Below are positions 8,124-15,892 of a stretch of 36,681 nt of DNA, piece after piece. The notes under the pieces are model-generated. The model was not told the origin of the DNA. It searched no databases and was given only the letters and a program-made list of their open reading frames with translations. Positions within the stretch are counted from its first letter, which is position 1, and each line of letters starts with the position of its first letter. The stretch spans positions 1-36,681 of the forward strand of contig NZ_JMLE01000037.1 of assembly GCF_000685965.1 (NCBI RefSeq). The letters run 5' to 3'. This DNA is from Arthrobacter sp. UNC362MFTsu5.1. Its GTDB lineage: Bacteria; Actinomycetota; Actinomycetes; Actinomycetales; Micrococcaceae. The position numbers and the translations under genes are program-made.

Positions 8124-9137
8124 ATGTCCGCTAACCGACCACTCAAGGTTGCACTCTTCGGATCCGGCCGAATCGGCCACGTCCACGCCAGGAACATTGC
8201 AGACCACCCTGACCTGGAACTGGCCTGGATCGCCGATCCGTTCATCAAGGGCGCCCAGGACCTGGCCGCCGCCACCGGGGCGCAGGCGGTCGAAACAGCT
8301 GATGAGGTTTTCGCGAACCCTGACCTGGATGCCATCATCATCGGGTCACCGACGAGCACCCATGTTGACCTGATCTCCCGGGCCGCGGCCGCCGGCGTGG
8401 CGGCCCTCTGCGAAAAGCCCATCGATCTCGACATCAACCGTGTCCGTGAGTGCCGGGACCAGATCCGCGGCACGAGCAGCCCGCTGATGCTCGGCTTCAA
8501 TCGCCGCTTCGACCCGAATTTCGCGTCTCTCCGCTCACGGGTTGAGGCCGGCGAAATCGGCCGCCTGGAACAGCTGACCATCATCAGCCGGGACCCGGCC
8601 CCCGCGCCCAAGGCGTACATCGAGACCTCCGGCGGAATCTTCCGTGACCAGAGCATCCACGACCTGGACATGGCCCGTTTCTTCGTTCCGGACATCATCG
8701 AAGTCTCCGCCACCGGTTCCAACCTGTTCTGCGACTACATCGAAGAGGCCGGTGACTTCGACTCGGTGGTCATCAACCTGCGGGGACGCGGCGGTGAGCA
8801 GATCACGATCATCAATTCCCGCCACAGCGCCTACGGCCATGACCAGCGGCTGGAAGCTTTCGGCAGCGAGGGACTCCTGACGGCCGGCAACATGGCCCCC
8901 ACCACCGTGCGCAAGTACAGCGCCGCGGGCACCGAAGAGTCCGACGCCTACCTGCCGTTCTTCCTGGAACGCTACGGCCAGGCCTACCGCAATGAGCTTG
9001 ACAGTTTTGTCCGGGCAATCCGCGGAGGAACCATCTGCAGCCCCGGTTTCGACGACGGCGTGATGGCCCTGGTACTGGCCAACGCCGCAGAGGAGTCCGC
9101 CAGGTCCGGCCGCGTGGTCACCATCGGGAAGGAGTAG
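8124..9137 (+). CDS. iolG: Inositol 2-dehydrogenase (Gfo/Idh/MocA family)
   Basis: This 337-residue NAD-dependent enzyme oxidises myo-inositol to 2-keto-myo-inositol (scyllo-inosose), the entry step of the pathway. The Rossmann loop is GSGRIGHVHA at the N-terminus. The active-site residues of the family are in place: K98 in CEKPID, and D175 and H179 in DQSIHDLD. Length and the SGGIFRDQSIHDLD block match characterised inositol dehydrogenases well. The ATG at 8124 has GAAAGGA just upstream (8106-8112). Four bases separate its stop from the next SDR gene. Other inositol isomers or related cyclitols cannot be excluded as the main substrate. Confidence 0.9.
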   Translation: MSANRPLKVALFGSGRIGHVHARNIADHPDLELAWIADPFIKGAQDLAAATGAQAVETADEVFANPDLDAIIIGSPTSTHVDLISRAAAAGVAALCEKPIDLDINRVRECRDQIRGTSSPLMLGFNRRFDPNFASLRSRVEAGEIGRLEQLTIISRDPAPAPKAYIETSGGIFRDQSIHDLDMARFFVPDIIEVSATGSNLFCDYIEEAGDFDSVVINLRGRGGEQITIINSRHSAYGHDQRLEAFGSEGLLTAGNMAPTTVRKYSAAGTEESDAYLPFFLERYGQAYRNELDSFVRAIRGGTICSPGFDDGVMALVLANAAEESARSGRVVTIGKE

Positions 9138-9140
9138 CGA

Positions 9141-9926
9141 ATGAACAGCCCCCTCCTCGCGGACAAGGTGGTCCTAGTCAGCGGCGGCACCCAGGGCCTC
9201 GGGGCCGGCATTGCCCGCCGGGCGGCAGCCGAAGGCGCGGCCGGAGTGGCCGTGACCGGCCGGAACGCCGGTTCCGGTGAACAACTGGCCGCCGAGCTTG
9301 AGCAGTCGGGCGTCACAGCCCGCTTCATCAAGACCGACCTGGCCGACGTCGAGCAGGCACGCCACTCGGTGCTGGAAACCATCAGCACCTTCGGACGCCT
9401 CGACTGCGTCGTCAACGCGGCCGGCCTCACCACCCGCGGAACCATGCTCGATACAACCCCGGAACTCTTTGATGCGCACATCGCCATCAACCTGAAGTCG
9501 CCGTTCTTCATCATGGCGGAAACGATCAAGCACCTCCGGGAACGCGGAGCTTCCGGCAGCATCCTGAACATCATCTCCATCGCCGAACTCGGCGGCCAGC
9601 CCTACCTGGCGCCCTACGTGGCGGCGAAAGCCGGCCTGGCAGGCGCCACCCGGAACGCCGCCCACGCGCACCGCTGGGACAAGATCAGGATCAACGGCCT
9701 GGACATTGGATGGACGGCCACCGACGGCGAGGAGGAGACCCAGCGGAAATTCCACGGCGCAGGCGACGACTGGCTGGAAAAGGCCAACGCCTCGGTGCCG
9801 ATGGGCAAGCTCGGACAAGTGGACGAGATCGCCGAATTTGCAGTTTTTCTCCTCTCCAGCAGGAGCGGAGTGGTCACGGGCTCGGTCATTGACTGGGATC
9901 AGAACGTACTTGGAGGATCAGATTGA
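9141..9926 (+). CDS. SDR family oxidoreductase
   Basis: This 261-residue classical short-chain dehydrogenase/reductase has the cofactor loop GGTQGLGAGIA at residues 15-25, NAAG in beta-4, and the catalytic S146, Y159 and K163 (YVAAK). The C-terminal VTGSVIDWDQN closes the fold as in 3-oxoacyl-reductase-like members. It lies between iolG and the iolE-like gene with very tight spacing (three bases before it, a TTGA overlap after it), so it is almost certainly one transcript. It may oxidise or reduce a keto-cyclitol or an open-chain hydroxy acid of the pathway; the substrate is not evident. Confidence 0.9.
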   Translation: MNSPLLADKVVLVSGGTQGLGAGIARRAAAEGAAGVAVTGRNAGSGEQLAAELEQSGVTARFIKTDLADVEQARHSVLETISTFGRLDCVVNAAGLTTRGTMLDTTPELFDAHIAINLKSPFFIMAETIKHLRERGASGSILNIISIAELGGQPYLAPYVAAKAGLAGATRNAAHAHRWDKIRINGLDIGWTATDGEEETQRKFHGAGDDWLEKANASVPMGKLGQVDEIAEFAVFLLSSRSGVVTGSVIDWDQNVLGGSD

Positions 9927-10810
9927 GCATCATCACCAGCCGCCTCGCCGCCGCCCCCATCTCCTGGGGTGTGTGCGAAGTCCCCGGGTGGGGGCACCAA
10001 CTGGAGGCAGACCGGGTCCTGTCCGAAATGACCGCCATTGGCATCACCGCGACGGAATTCGGCCCGGCAGGTTTCCTGCCGGAGGAAGCAGCCGCTCGCG
10101 CCGAGGTCCTTCGGCGGCACAACCTGCAGGCCATCGGAGGATTCTTCCCGATCGTCCTGCACGACGCCGCCAAGGACCCGCTGAAGGCGGTGTCGGCCGA
10201 ACTGGATGCCTACCAGGCAGCAGGAGCCAGCATCATGGTTTTGGCCGCGGAGACCGGCGTCGCCGGCTATGACCAGCGCCACGAGCTCGATGCCGATGGC
10301 TGGCACCTGTTCGGACGGAACCTTGACACCATCGTCAAGGCCGCCGCCGATCAGGGCATCCAGGCAGTAGTGCACCCCCACGTGGGCACCATGATCGAAA
10401 CGACGTCGGACGTCAACCGCGTCCTGAACGACACGGGGGCGAACCTGTGCCTTGACACCGGACACCTCCTCATTGGCGGGACGGACCCCGGGCAGCTCGT
10501 CCGGGACTATGCCTCACGCATCGGACACACCCACCTCAAAGACGTACGCAAGGCCGTCGCCGAGCGGGTGCAGAAGGGTGAAATCTCCTACACGGACGGC
10601 GTCAAGACCGGGATGTACGTCCCGCTTGGGCAGGGAGACGCCCGGATCTCCGACATCGTCCTGCACCTCCTCGAGGCTGGGTATGGGGGGTGGTTCACGA
10701 TGGAACAGGACACCATCCTGGAGGCGGCACCCGAGGGCGAAGGGCCCGTCCGGGATGTCCGGCAGTCCGTGGCGTTCCTCCGGACGTTGGAAGCCGGGCT
10801 CACCACATGA
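9923..10810 (+). CDS. iolE: 2-keto-myo-inositol dehydratase-like protein (IolE, sugar isomerase TIM barrel)
   Basis: This 295-residue TIM-barrel protein of the AP endonuclease-2/xylose isomerase-like superfamily has the IolE N-terminal block ISWGVCEVPGWG (residues 13-24). Candidate metal ligands are E159, D178 and H181 (CLDTGH), H204 (GHTHLKD) and E261 (TMEQD). IolE dehydrates scyllo-inosose to the cyclohexane-dione that IolD hydrolyses, so iolG, iolE and iolD complete the upper pathway here. The start is a TTG at 9923 with a strong GGAGGA at 9912-9917; its second to fourth bases form the stop of the SDR gene. The exact reaction is assigned by family and context. Confidence 0.87.
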   Translation: MSIITSRLAAAPISWGVCEVPGWGHQLEADRVLSEMTAIGITATEFGPAGFLPEEAAARAEVLRRHNLQAIGGFFPIVLHDAAKDPLKAVSAELDAYQAAGASIMVLAAETGVAGYDQRHELDADGWHLFGRNLDTIVKAAADQGIQAVVHPHVGTMIETTSDVNRVLNDTGANLCLDTGHLLIGGTDPGQLVRDYASRIGHTHLKDVRKAVAERVQKGEISYTDGVKTGMYVPLGQGDARISDIVLHLLEAGYGGWFTMEQDTILEAAPEGEGPVRDVRQSVAFLRTLEAGLTT

Positions 10811-11832
10811 GCGCGGTGCGATGGGGCGTTCTCACCACTGCCCGGATAGCCCAGGACCGGTTCCTACCGGCAATGCAGAAGGCCCGAAACGCGACCGTCG
10901 CAGCGATCAGCAGCCCGAACGGCCGCGCCGGCGAGGTCGCTGCCCGGTTTGGCATCCCGGCCGTGTACGCATCACACGAAGACCTGCTGTCTGATCCGGC
11001 AATCGAGGCCGTCTACCTTCCCTTTCCGAACGGTTTGCACGCTGAATGGATCATTGCAGCAGCCGAGGCGGGCAAGGACATCCTGTGTGAGAAGCCACTG
11101 GTTTGCAGCCTTGAAGATTACGCCCGCGTCGTCGAGGCCTGCAGCCACAACGAGGTGAACCTGATGGAAGCGTTCATGTACCGTTTCCATCCGCAGCACC
11201 AGAAAGTCCGGGAGTTTATCGATGCGGGCCGAATCGGTGACGTTGTCTCGATGCACGCGCGTTTCCACTTTGTGATGAACCGCGCCCCGGGAGAGGTGCG
11301 CCTTCAGGCGGGTCTTGAAGGCGGTGCCGTCAATGATGTGGGCTGCTATGCCATCGACATCATGAACATGGTCATGGGGCGGGCGCCGGTGAGCGTTTAC
11401 GCCAAAGGAACCAGCCCTGCGGATCCTGTTGAGACCACCGTCGCCGCGATCCTGGACTACGACGGCGTCATTGGAACCTTGGACTGCGGCTTCGAAGGAC
11501 CCCGCACCAACACGTTCCAGGTCATCGGCACCAAGGGGCAGATCACGCTCGACCAGGCGTTCGACCCGATGCCCGGAGACCCTGCACGGGTGACGGTTTC
11601 GCTTCGGGACGGCAGCAGCGAGGTCTTCGATATCAACGAAGACCAGTTCAAAGTCGAAATCGAACGGTTCAGCACGTGGGCGCGCAGCTCCGGGCACGAG
11701 GTCATTCACCGGGAACTGACCGAACAAAATCTGGCCGTCCGGCTCGCCATCCATGAATCCCTTGCCGCAGGACTCCCACGGAACGTCGAACCGGTACATG
11801 CCGTGGAACACCACTTACTTCAGGAGCAATAG
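10807..11832 (+). CDS. Gfo/Idh/MocA family oxidoreductase (341 aa)
   Basis: This third Gfo/Idh/MocA paralogue of the cluster belongs to the dihydrodiol/xylose dehydrogenase-like subgroup, shown by the N-terminal WGVLTTARIA and by LMEAFMYRFHPQ after the CEKPLVC motif (K96). The helix GGAVNDVGCYAID occupies the catalytic pocket. The ATG at 10807 overlaps the iolE stop by four bases; a longer in-frame start would run into iolE. It probably oxidises a polyol or sugar hydroxyl with NAD(P). Its distance from the other two paralogues suggests a different substrate or pathway step, not redundancy (inference). Confidence 0.87.
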   Translation: MSAVRWGVLTTARIAQDRFLPAMQKARNATVAAISSPNGRAGEVAARFGIPAVYASHEDLLSDPAIEAVYLPFPNGLHAEWIIAAAEAGKDILCEKPLVCSLEDYARVVEACSHNEVNLMEAFMYRFHPQHQKVREFIDAGRIGDVVSMHARFHFVMNRAPGEVRLQAGLEGGAVNDVGCYAIDIMNMVMGRAPVSVYAKGTSPADPVETTVAAILDYDGVIGTLDCGFEGPRTNTFQVIGTKGQITLDQAFDPMPGDPARVTVSLRDGSSEVFDINEDQFKVEIERFSTWARSSGHEVIHRELTEQNLAVRLAIHESLAAGLPRNVEPVHAVEHHLLQEQ

Positions 11833-11834
11833 CA

Positions 11835-13328
11835 ATGACCGTCATCAACCACTTCATCAGCGGATCCGAAGCCGCCGGAACCGGTACGGACACCAAACCC
11901 GTCTACAACCCCGCCACCGGCGCCGTCACCGCAGAACTGCGGCTGGCCAGCCGGGCGGATCTTGACGGCACCGTCGCGGCGGCAAAAGCCGCCGCCGTCA
12001 GCTGGGGCGACATTTCCCTGGCCAAGCGCACCGCGGTGCTGTTCAAGTTCCGCGAACTCGTCGCCGCCCACGTGGAGGAGCTTGCCCAGCTCATCACGGC
12101 CGAGCACGGCAAGGTCCTTTCCGATGCCAAGGGCGAGATCGGCCGCGGCCTGGAGGTCATCGAATTCGCGTGCGGTATCCCGCAGCTGCTTAAGGGAGAG
12201 TACTCGGACCAGGTCTCCACCGGCATTGATGTGTTCTCCTTCCGTGAGCCCATTGGCGTCGTCGCCGGCATCACCCCGTTCAACTTCCCGGTCATGGTGC
12301 CGCTGTGGATGGCTCCGATGGCCATCGCCACCGGCAACGCCTTCATCCTCAAGCCCTCCCACCGGGTCCCTTCTGCGGCCATGCTGTTGGCCGAGCTCTT
12401 CAAGCAGGCGGGACTGCCCGACGGCGTATTCCAGGTCCTGCACGGTGACCGCGAAGTGGTCTCAGGCCTCCTGACGCACCCGGACGTAGACGGCATCTCC
12501 TTTGTGGGTTCCACCCCGGTGGCCAAGCACATCAACGAGGTAGCAACCGCGCACGGTAAGCGGGTCCAGGCTTTGGGCGGCGCGAAGAACCACGCGATCG
12601 TCCTTCCCGACGCCGATCTCGACAACGCCGCGGACCACCTGGCTGCCGCGGCGTTCGGTTCCGCCGGCCAGCGCTGCATGGCCATTTCCGTTGCCGTTGC
12701 CGTCGGCGATGCCGCCGATCTGCTGGTGAAGAAGGTCGAAGAACGCGCCGTGGCTGTGAGGGTCAGGAACGGCATGGAACCGGACGCTGATATGGGACCG
12801 GTCATCAGCTCAGAGTCCAAAAACTTCATCATCAAGACCATCACCGAAGCGGAGGCCGCCGGTGCCGCCATGGTGGTGGACGGCCGCGACCTGGTGATCC
12901 GCGGCCACGAGGAAGGCTTCTGGGTCGGGCCTACCGTGATCGACCACGTCAAGACCGAAATGACCGCCTACACCGAGGAAATCTTCGGCCCCGTCCTCGT
13001 GGTGGTCCGCGTCGAGGACCTCGAGGAGGGCATCAGGCTGATCAACGCCAATCCCTACGGCAACGGCACGGCCATCTTCACCTCCTCCGGCGCAGCGGCC
13101 CGGAAGTTCCAGCGTTCGGTTGATGTCGGCATGATCGGCATCAACGTGCCGCTGCCTGTGCCGGTGGCCTACTACTCCTTCGGTGGCTGGAAGGCCTCGC
13201 TCTTCGGTGACAAGCACATCTACGGCCCGGAAGGCGTGTCCTTTTACACGCGGGGCAAGGTCGTCACCTCCCGCTGGCCCGAAGCGAGCCACGCCTCCGG
13301 GGCGTCGTACAACTTCCCCTCCAACTGA
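11835..13328 (+). CDS. iolA: CoA-acylating (methyl)malonate-semialdehyde dehydrogenase IolA/MmsA
   Basis: This 497-residue aldehyde dehydrogenase converts malonate semialdehyde (or methylmalonate semialdehyde) to acetyl-CoA (or propionyl-CoA) plus CO2. The catalytic cysteine is C281 in SAGQRCMAIS. The usual ALDH base glutamate is absent (ALGGAKNHAIV), as expected for this CoA-dependent family. The C-terminal YSFGGWKASLFGDKH and FYTRGKVV blocks are diagnostic. It starts two bases after the preceding stop, with CAGGAG at 11821-11826. It ends the cluster and feeds carbon to central metabolism; the same enzyme serves valine breakdown in other settings. Confidence 0.95.
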   Translation: MTVINHFISGSEAAGTGTDTKPVYNPATGAVTAELRLASRADLDGTVAAAKAAAVSWGDISLAKRTAVLFKFRELVAAHVEELAQLITAEHGKVLSDAKGEIGRGLEVIEFACGIPQLLKGEYSDQVSTGIDVFSFREPIGVVAGITPFNFPVMVPLWMAPMAIATGNAFILKPSHRVPSAAMLLAELFKQAGLPDGVFQVLHGDREVVSGLLTHPDVDGISFVGSTPVAKHINEVATAHGKRVQALGGAKNHAIVLPDADLDNAADHLAAAAFGSAGQRCMAISVAVAVGDAADLLVKKVEERAVAVRVRNGMEPDADMGPVISSESKNFIIKTITEAEAAGAAMVVDGRDLVIRGHEEGFWVGPTVIDHVKTEMTAYTEEIFGPVLVVVRVEDLEEGIRLINANPYGNGTAIFTSSGAAARKFQRSVDVGMIGINVPLPVPVAYYSFGGWKASLFGDKHIYGPEGVSFYTRGKVVTSRWPEASHASGASYNFPSN

Positions 13329-13335
13329 ACGGATC

Positions 13336-13385
13336 CCGGCTGCGCTGACATGGCCAGCGCAGCCGGTCCCGTGACGGAAGGGACC
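13336..13385 (+). terminator. Overlapping hairpins closing the inositol operon
   Basis: A perfect 12-bp stem (13336-13347 with 13355-13366, 7-base loop) begins seven bases after the iolA stop. It overlaps a second stem, GGTCCC (13365-13370) with GGGACC (13380-13385). There is no T-run, which is common for terminators in high-GC actinobacteria. Terminator function is inferred from strength and position. Confidence 0.7.
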
Positions 13386-13466
13386 CCGGGCATTCCGCCC
13401 CTATCTTGTCGCACCTGCCGCACCGACGATTGACGGAGAAGGACATGCGCGAAGGGAGGCACCGCG

Positions 13467-13769
13467 ATGCAGTGGGATCTGGGACTCCAGGGCCTGGGGC
13501 TACTCGTGGCACTGTCCCTTGGGTTTGGCCTCGTCACCGCGCTGGCCGTCGGCAGGGGAGCGGCACGCCGGCTGTGGTCCATGGCGATCGCAGCCGTCGC
13601 TTGCTTCGGCGTCGGGCTGATCACCAGCGAGATGTGGTTCGGCTGGGCCACCCAGGAGGAACTCCAGCCGAACATCGACGGGCTTTCTTTCGACGAGGTG
13701 CTCCTGTCCGGAGCAGTTACGACCGTGCTTGTGGTCCTGGCCGCCAGGCTCCTCCCGCGCAGGGCTTGA
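13467..13769 (+). CDS. Small hypothetical membrane protein (100 aa)
   Basis: I do not recognise a family. Three hydrophobic stretches are visible: about residues 9-28 (LGLLVALSLGFGLVTALAV), 37-52 (WSMAIAAVACFGVGLI) and 80-94 (SGAVTTVLVVLAARL). Between the last two lies a polar loop with tryptophans and acidic residues. The protein probably sits in the cytoplasmic membrane. The ATG at 13467 is supported by GAAGGGAGG just upstream (13450-13458). The gene stands alone between the inositol terminator and the MerR-type regulator gene, about 100 bases ahead of the latter. Confidence 0.7.
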   Translation: MQWDLGLQGLGLLVALSLGFGLVTALAVGRGAARRLWSMAIAAVACFGVGLITSEMWFGWATQEELQPNIDGLSFDEVLLSGAVTTVLVVLAARLLPRRA

Positions 13770-13809
13770 GCCGCTCCCGGCACGTTCTTTCCCGCGTCTC
13801 CCCGCGCCC

Positions 13810-13840
13810 TTGACCTTGCCGCTGCGTCAACCTTTAGAGT
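13810..13840 (+). promoter_or_regulatory. Candidate MerR-type promoter with 19-bp spacer
   Basis: A -35-like TTGACC (13810-13815) and a -10-like TAGAGT (13835-13840) are separated by 19 bases, the stretched spacing that MerR activators correct by DNA distortion (family knowledge). The inverted arms TTGAC (13810-13814) and GTCAA (13826-13830) lie within it. It stands 37 bases before the MerR/TipAS gene, so autoregulation is likely. This is a motif reading only. Confidence 0.5.
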
Positions 13841-13876
13841 CGGATCATAGGACGGACCCACGGAGGGGAGGCGCGC

Positions 13877-14635
13877 ATGGACTGGTCGATCCAGGAGATC
13901 GCCAGGATCGCCGGCACCACAAGCAGGGCGCTGCGGCACTATGACGAGATCGGCCTGCTCAAGCCGAGCCGGATTGCCCATAACGGGTACCGGCACTACG
14001 ACCAGGAAGCTCTCCTTCACCTTCAGCGGATCCTGTTGCTGCGGGAGTTGGGCCTTGGGCTGCCGGTGATCGCCGACGTGCTCAGCAACGAGTCGGACGC
14101 CGCTACGGCCCTGCGTGGGCACCTGAGATGGCTTCGGCACGAACAGGAACGGCTGAGCCGGCAGATTCTGTCCGTCCAGAACACTATCGAGGCAGTAAAC
14201 GAAGGTAGGGAACTCATGGCAGAGAACATGTTCGACGGCTTTGACCACACTCAGTACAAGGAGGAGGTGGAGGACCGTTGGGGCAAGGATGCCTACGCCA
14301 GCAGCAATACCTGGTGGCAAGGAATGGACGGCGCGGAAAAGGCGGCGTGGAAGCAGCGCTCGCAACAACTCGGAAGCGACTGGATCGCAGCGGCCGGCAA
14401 GGGCGTCGCCCCGGACAGCGACGAGGCGCAGGGGCTTGCACGGCGGCAGGTGGAATGGCTCCGTGGTATCCCCGGGACCCCGGCGTCAGCGCCGGGCGGT
14501 GACCTGAAAGGCTACGTGCTTGGCCTCGGCGAAATGTACGTTGCCGATCCTCGGTTCAGCGCGAATTATGGCGGCGAGTCCGGGGCCGGGTTCGTGCGGG
14601 AGGCCCTTCGCGTGTATGCGGAAGCGAACCTGTAA
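13877..14635 (+). CDS. MerR family regulator with TipAS-like antibiotic-recognition domain
   Basis: This is a 252-residue protein. Residues 1-70 form a MerR winged HTH (WSIQEIARIAGTTSRALRHY, then LLKPSRIAHNGYRHYD). A long dimerisation helix follows (about 77-115), and the C-terminal half (about 130-250) has TipAS features: W-rich WWQGMDGAEKAAW and the closing NYGGESGAGFVREAL. TipAL-type regulators bind thiopeptides or other cyclic ligands and activate their own promoter (family knowledge). The ATG at 13877 has GGAGGGGAGG at 13861-13870. No clear target gene sits next to it, so it may control itself and distant loci. Confidence 0.9.
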   Translation: MDWSIQEIARIAGTTSRALRHYDEIGLLKPSRIAHNGYRHYDQEALLHLQRILLLRELGLGLPVIADVLSNESDAATALRGHLRWLRHEQERLSRQILSVQNTIEAVNEGRELMAENMFDGFDHTQYKEEVEDRWGKDAYASSNTWWQGMDGAEKAAWKQRSQQLGSDWIAAAGKGVAPDSDEAQGLARRQVEWLRGIPGTPASAPGGDLKGYVLGLGEMYVADPRFSANYGGESGAGFVREALRVYAEANL

Positions 14636-14662
14636 GCGCACACCAGTTCTCCGAACGCGCTC

Positions 14663-15334
14663 CTAGTTATCGTGTTGCCGGCGTACCATCGCTGTAATCC
14701 AGGCGGGCGCGAACGGAGACGTGCAGTTCGGCGGAGTCGGGTAGTCCTTGAGCACTTCCAGGCGTTCACCGATGCCGATGGCACGAGCGCGAAGTTCAGC
14801 ATGCTCAATCCCGATTTGGGCCAGGCAGTGGTTCATCGCCCACTGCAGGCGATCCGGGGCTTCTTTCATCTCCGCTTCAATGACATCGAGCAGCCCTGCG
14901 AGGTCCAGGCCCTCGGGCTTCTTCGCCACGCGTTCGGTGGTCAGCGCCCAGCCGGCGCTCGCGACCACTGGATCCGGATCAGGGGACCAGGCGAGGCGCA
15001 GATCCTCGGCGTGAGCGCTCTTCTTCACGACGTAGTTCACAAGCCAGTCGTGAACCTTGGGAGTGCGGGCCGCCCGCAGCATGACGTCCAGCTCGTCACG
15101 GTCAAACGCCTTCGGGCGGCAGATCAGGATCGCCAGCAGCCTCGCCGCGGTGTTCTCCGTCCGCCAGAGCTCGCGTGCGAGTTCCTGCTGCGTCTTCAGC
15201 CGCTTCGCGAGCCCGCGCAGTTTGCTGAGATTCACGCCGTGATCGTCACCGTGTTTCTCGTTCACCTCGCGGGCCCTCGGGTCCTCGAGCGCGTCCAGCT
15301 CCGCCATTACTTCGGCCACCGTCGTCTCTGCCAA
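14663..15334 (-). CDS. AlkD-like DNA alkylation repair protein
   Basis: This 223-residue, largely helical protein resembles the DNA alkylation repair (AlkD) HEAT-repeat family, DNA glycosylases that remove alkylated bases. Supporting features are the N-terminal VAEVMAELDAL, helical repeats with WRTENTAARLLAILIC and KVHDWLVNYVVKK, and the closing CTSPFAPAWI typical of the actinobacterial subgroup. The start is a TTG at 15334 with a perfect AGGAGG (complement of 15340-15345) at 6-base spacing. It runs opposite to its neighbours and ends 28 bases from the MerR gene (convergent). Family assignment is good; the exact lesion specificity is not known. Confidence 0.82.
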   Translation of the reverse strand: MAETTVAEVMAELDALEDPRAREVNEKHGDDHGVNLSKLRGLAKRLKTQQELARELWRTENTAARLLAILICRPKAFDRDELDVMLRAARTPKVHDWLVNYVVKKSAHAEDLRLAWSPDPDPVVASAGWALTTERVAKKPEGLDLAGLLDVIEAEMKEAPDRLQWAMNHCLAQIGIEHAELRARAIGIGERLEVLKDYPTPPNCTSPFAPAWITAMVRRQHDN

Positions 15335-15473
15335 GTCAGCCTCCTGTCCGTCGCGTGTGGATTTAGCCTACTTGGAAGCAGCGTCAATTGAGGCTGGTGA
15401 ATAGTCTCGGAACGGAGTGAATAATTCGAGCTCCGGTTGCGTTCCACAGGTTACTGACAGGAAGAAGGACGTA

Positions 15474-15821
15474 ATGCCCACCCCCAAACATGCCGAACTC
15501 GCTGACGCCCGTGACCGTGCCCTTGAAGTGCGGGCGCTCTATGAAATTCTTGAGCGGCGCCTGAACGGAAAGGTCTGGTCGGACCACGAGCTCATGCTGG
15601 GGTTCTCGAACGACGTCGGGTACATCGGCAGGCTCCTTCTCGCTCACGAAGGCACCTGGGGCATTGACGGTGACCCCGCCGCGGAGCTTGAACATAAGCT
15701 TTCGGAATCGCTCTGGTGGATCTTCGTTCTTGCTGATCGTCTCGGCATCGACATGACCGGTGCCTTCAACAAGACGATGGACACGATCCAGGCCGGCCTT
15801 GAAGGCGCCGTGGAGGGCTGA
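15474..15821 (+). CDS. MazG-like nucleotide pyrophosphohydrolase family protein
   Basis: This 115-residue helical protein is similar to short MazG-like proteins. An N-terminal helix (ELADARDRALEVRALYEILE) is followed by LGFSNDVGYIGRLLLAHEG and ELEHKLSESLWWIFVLADRLG, which match the acidic helices that hold Mg2+ in all-alpha NTP pyrophosphohydrolases. The expected acidic residues are present (ND, E-x-x-x-K-x-x-E). It would hydrolyse a non-canonical nucleotide, but the substrate is unknown. The ATG at 15474 has GAAGAAGGA at 15461-15469; an in-frame start at 15417 would add an unconserved tail. It is monocistronic. Confidence 0.75.
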   Translation: MPTPKHAELADARDRALEVRALYEILERRLNGKVWSDHELMLGFSNDVGYIGRLLLAHEGTWGIDGDPAAELEHKLSESLWWIFVLADRLGIDMTGAFNKTMDTIQAGLEGAVEG

Positions 15822-15857
15822 ATGCCGGTTGGCCTGGGCGCACAGCTGCCTGTGCAG

Positions 15858-15892
15858 TACGCCTAGGGCGGCGCCATACGCCTAGGGCGGCG
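15858..15892 (+). repeat. 16-bp direct repeat with 19-bp period
   Basis: The 16-mer TACGCCTAGGGCGGCG occurs at 15858-15873 and 15877-15892. The second copy enters the last codons of the DUF998 gene, which is read on the other strand. This looks like a recent small duplication. Confidence 0.8.

Noticed and set aside
10972..11814. Minus-strand 280-codon frame
   Set aside because: It lies entirely within the 341-residue oxidoreductase gene on the other strand, with no domain pattern.
1..13328. Reading the whole cluster as a standard iol operon
   Set aside because: IolB, IolC and IolJ are not in the window, and five extra enzymes have no place in the standard route. The upstream part is unseen, so this is left open.
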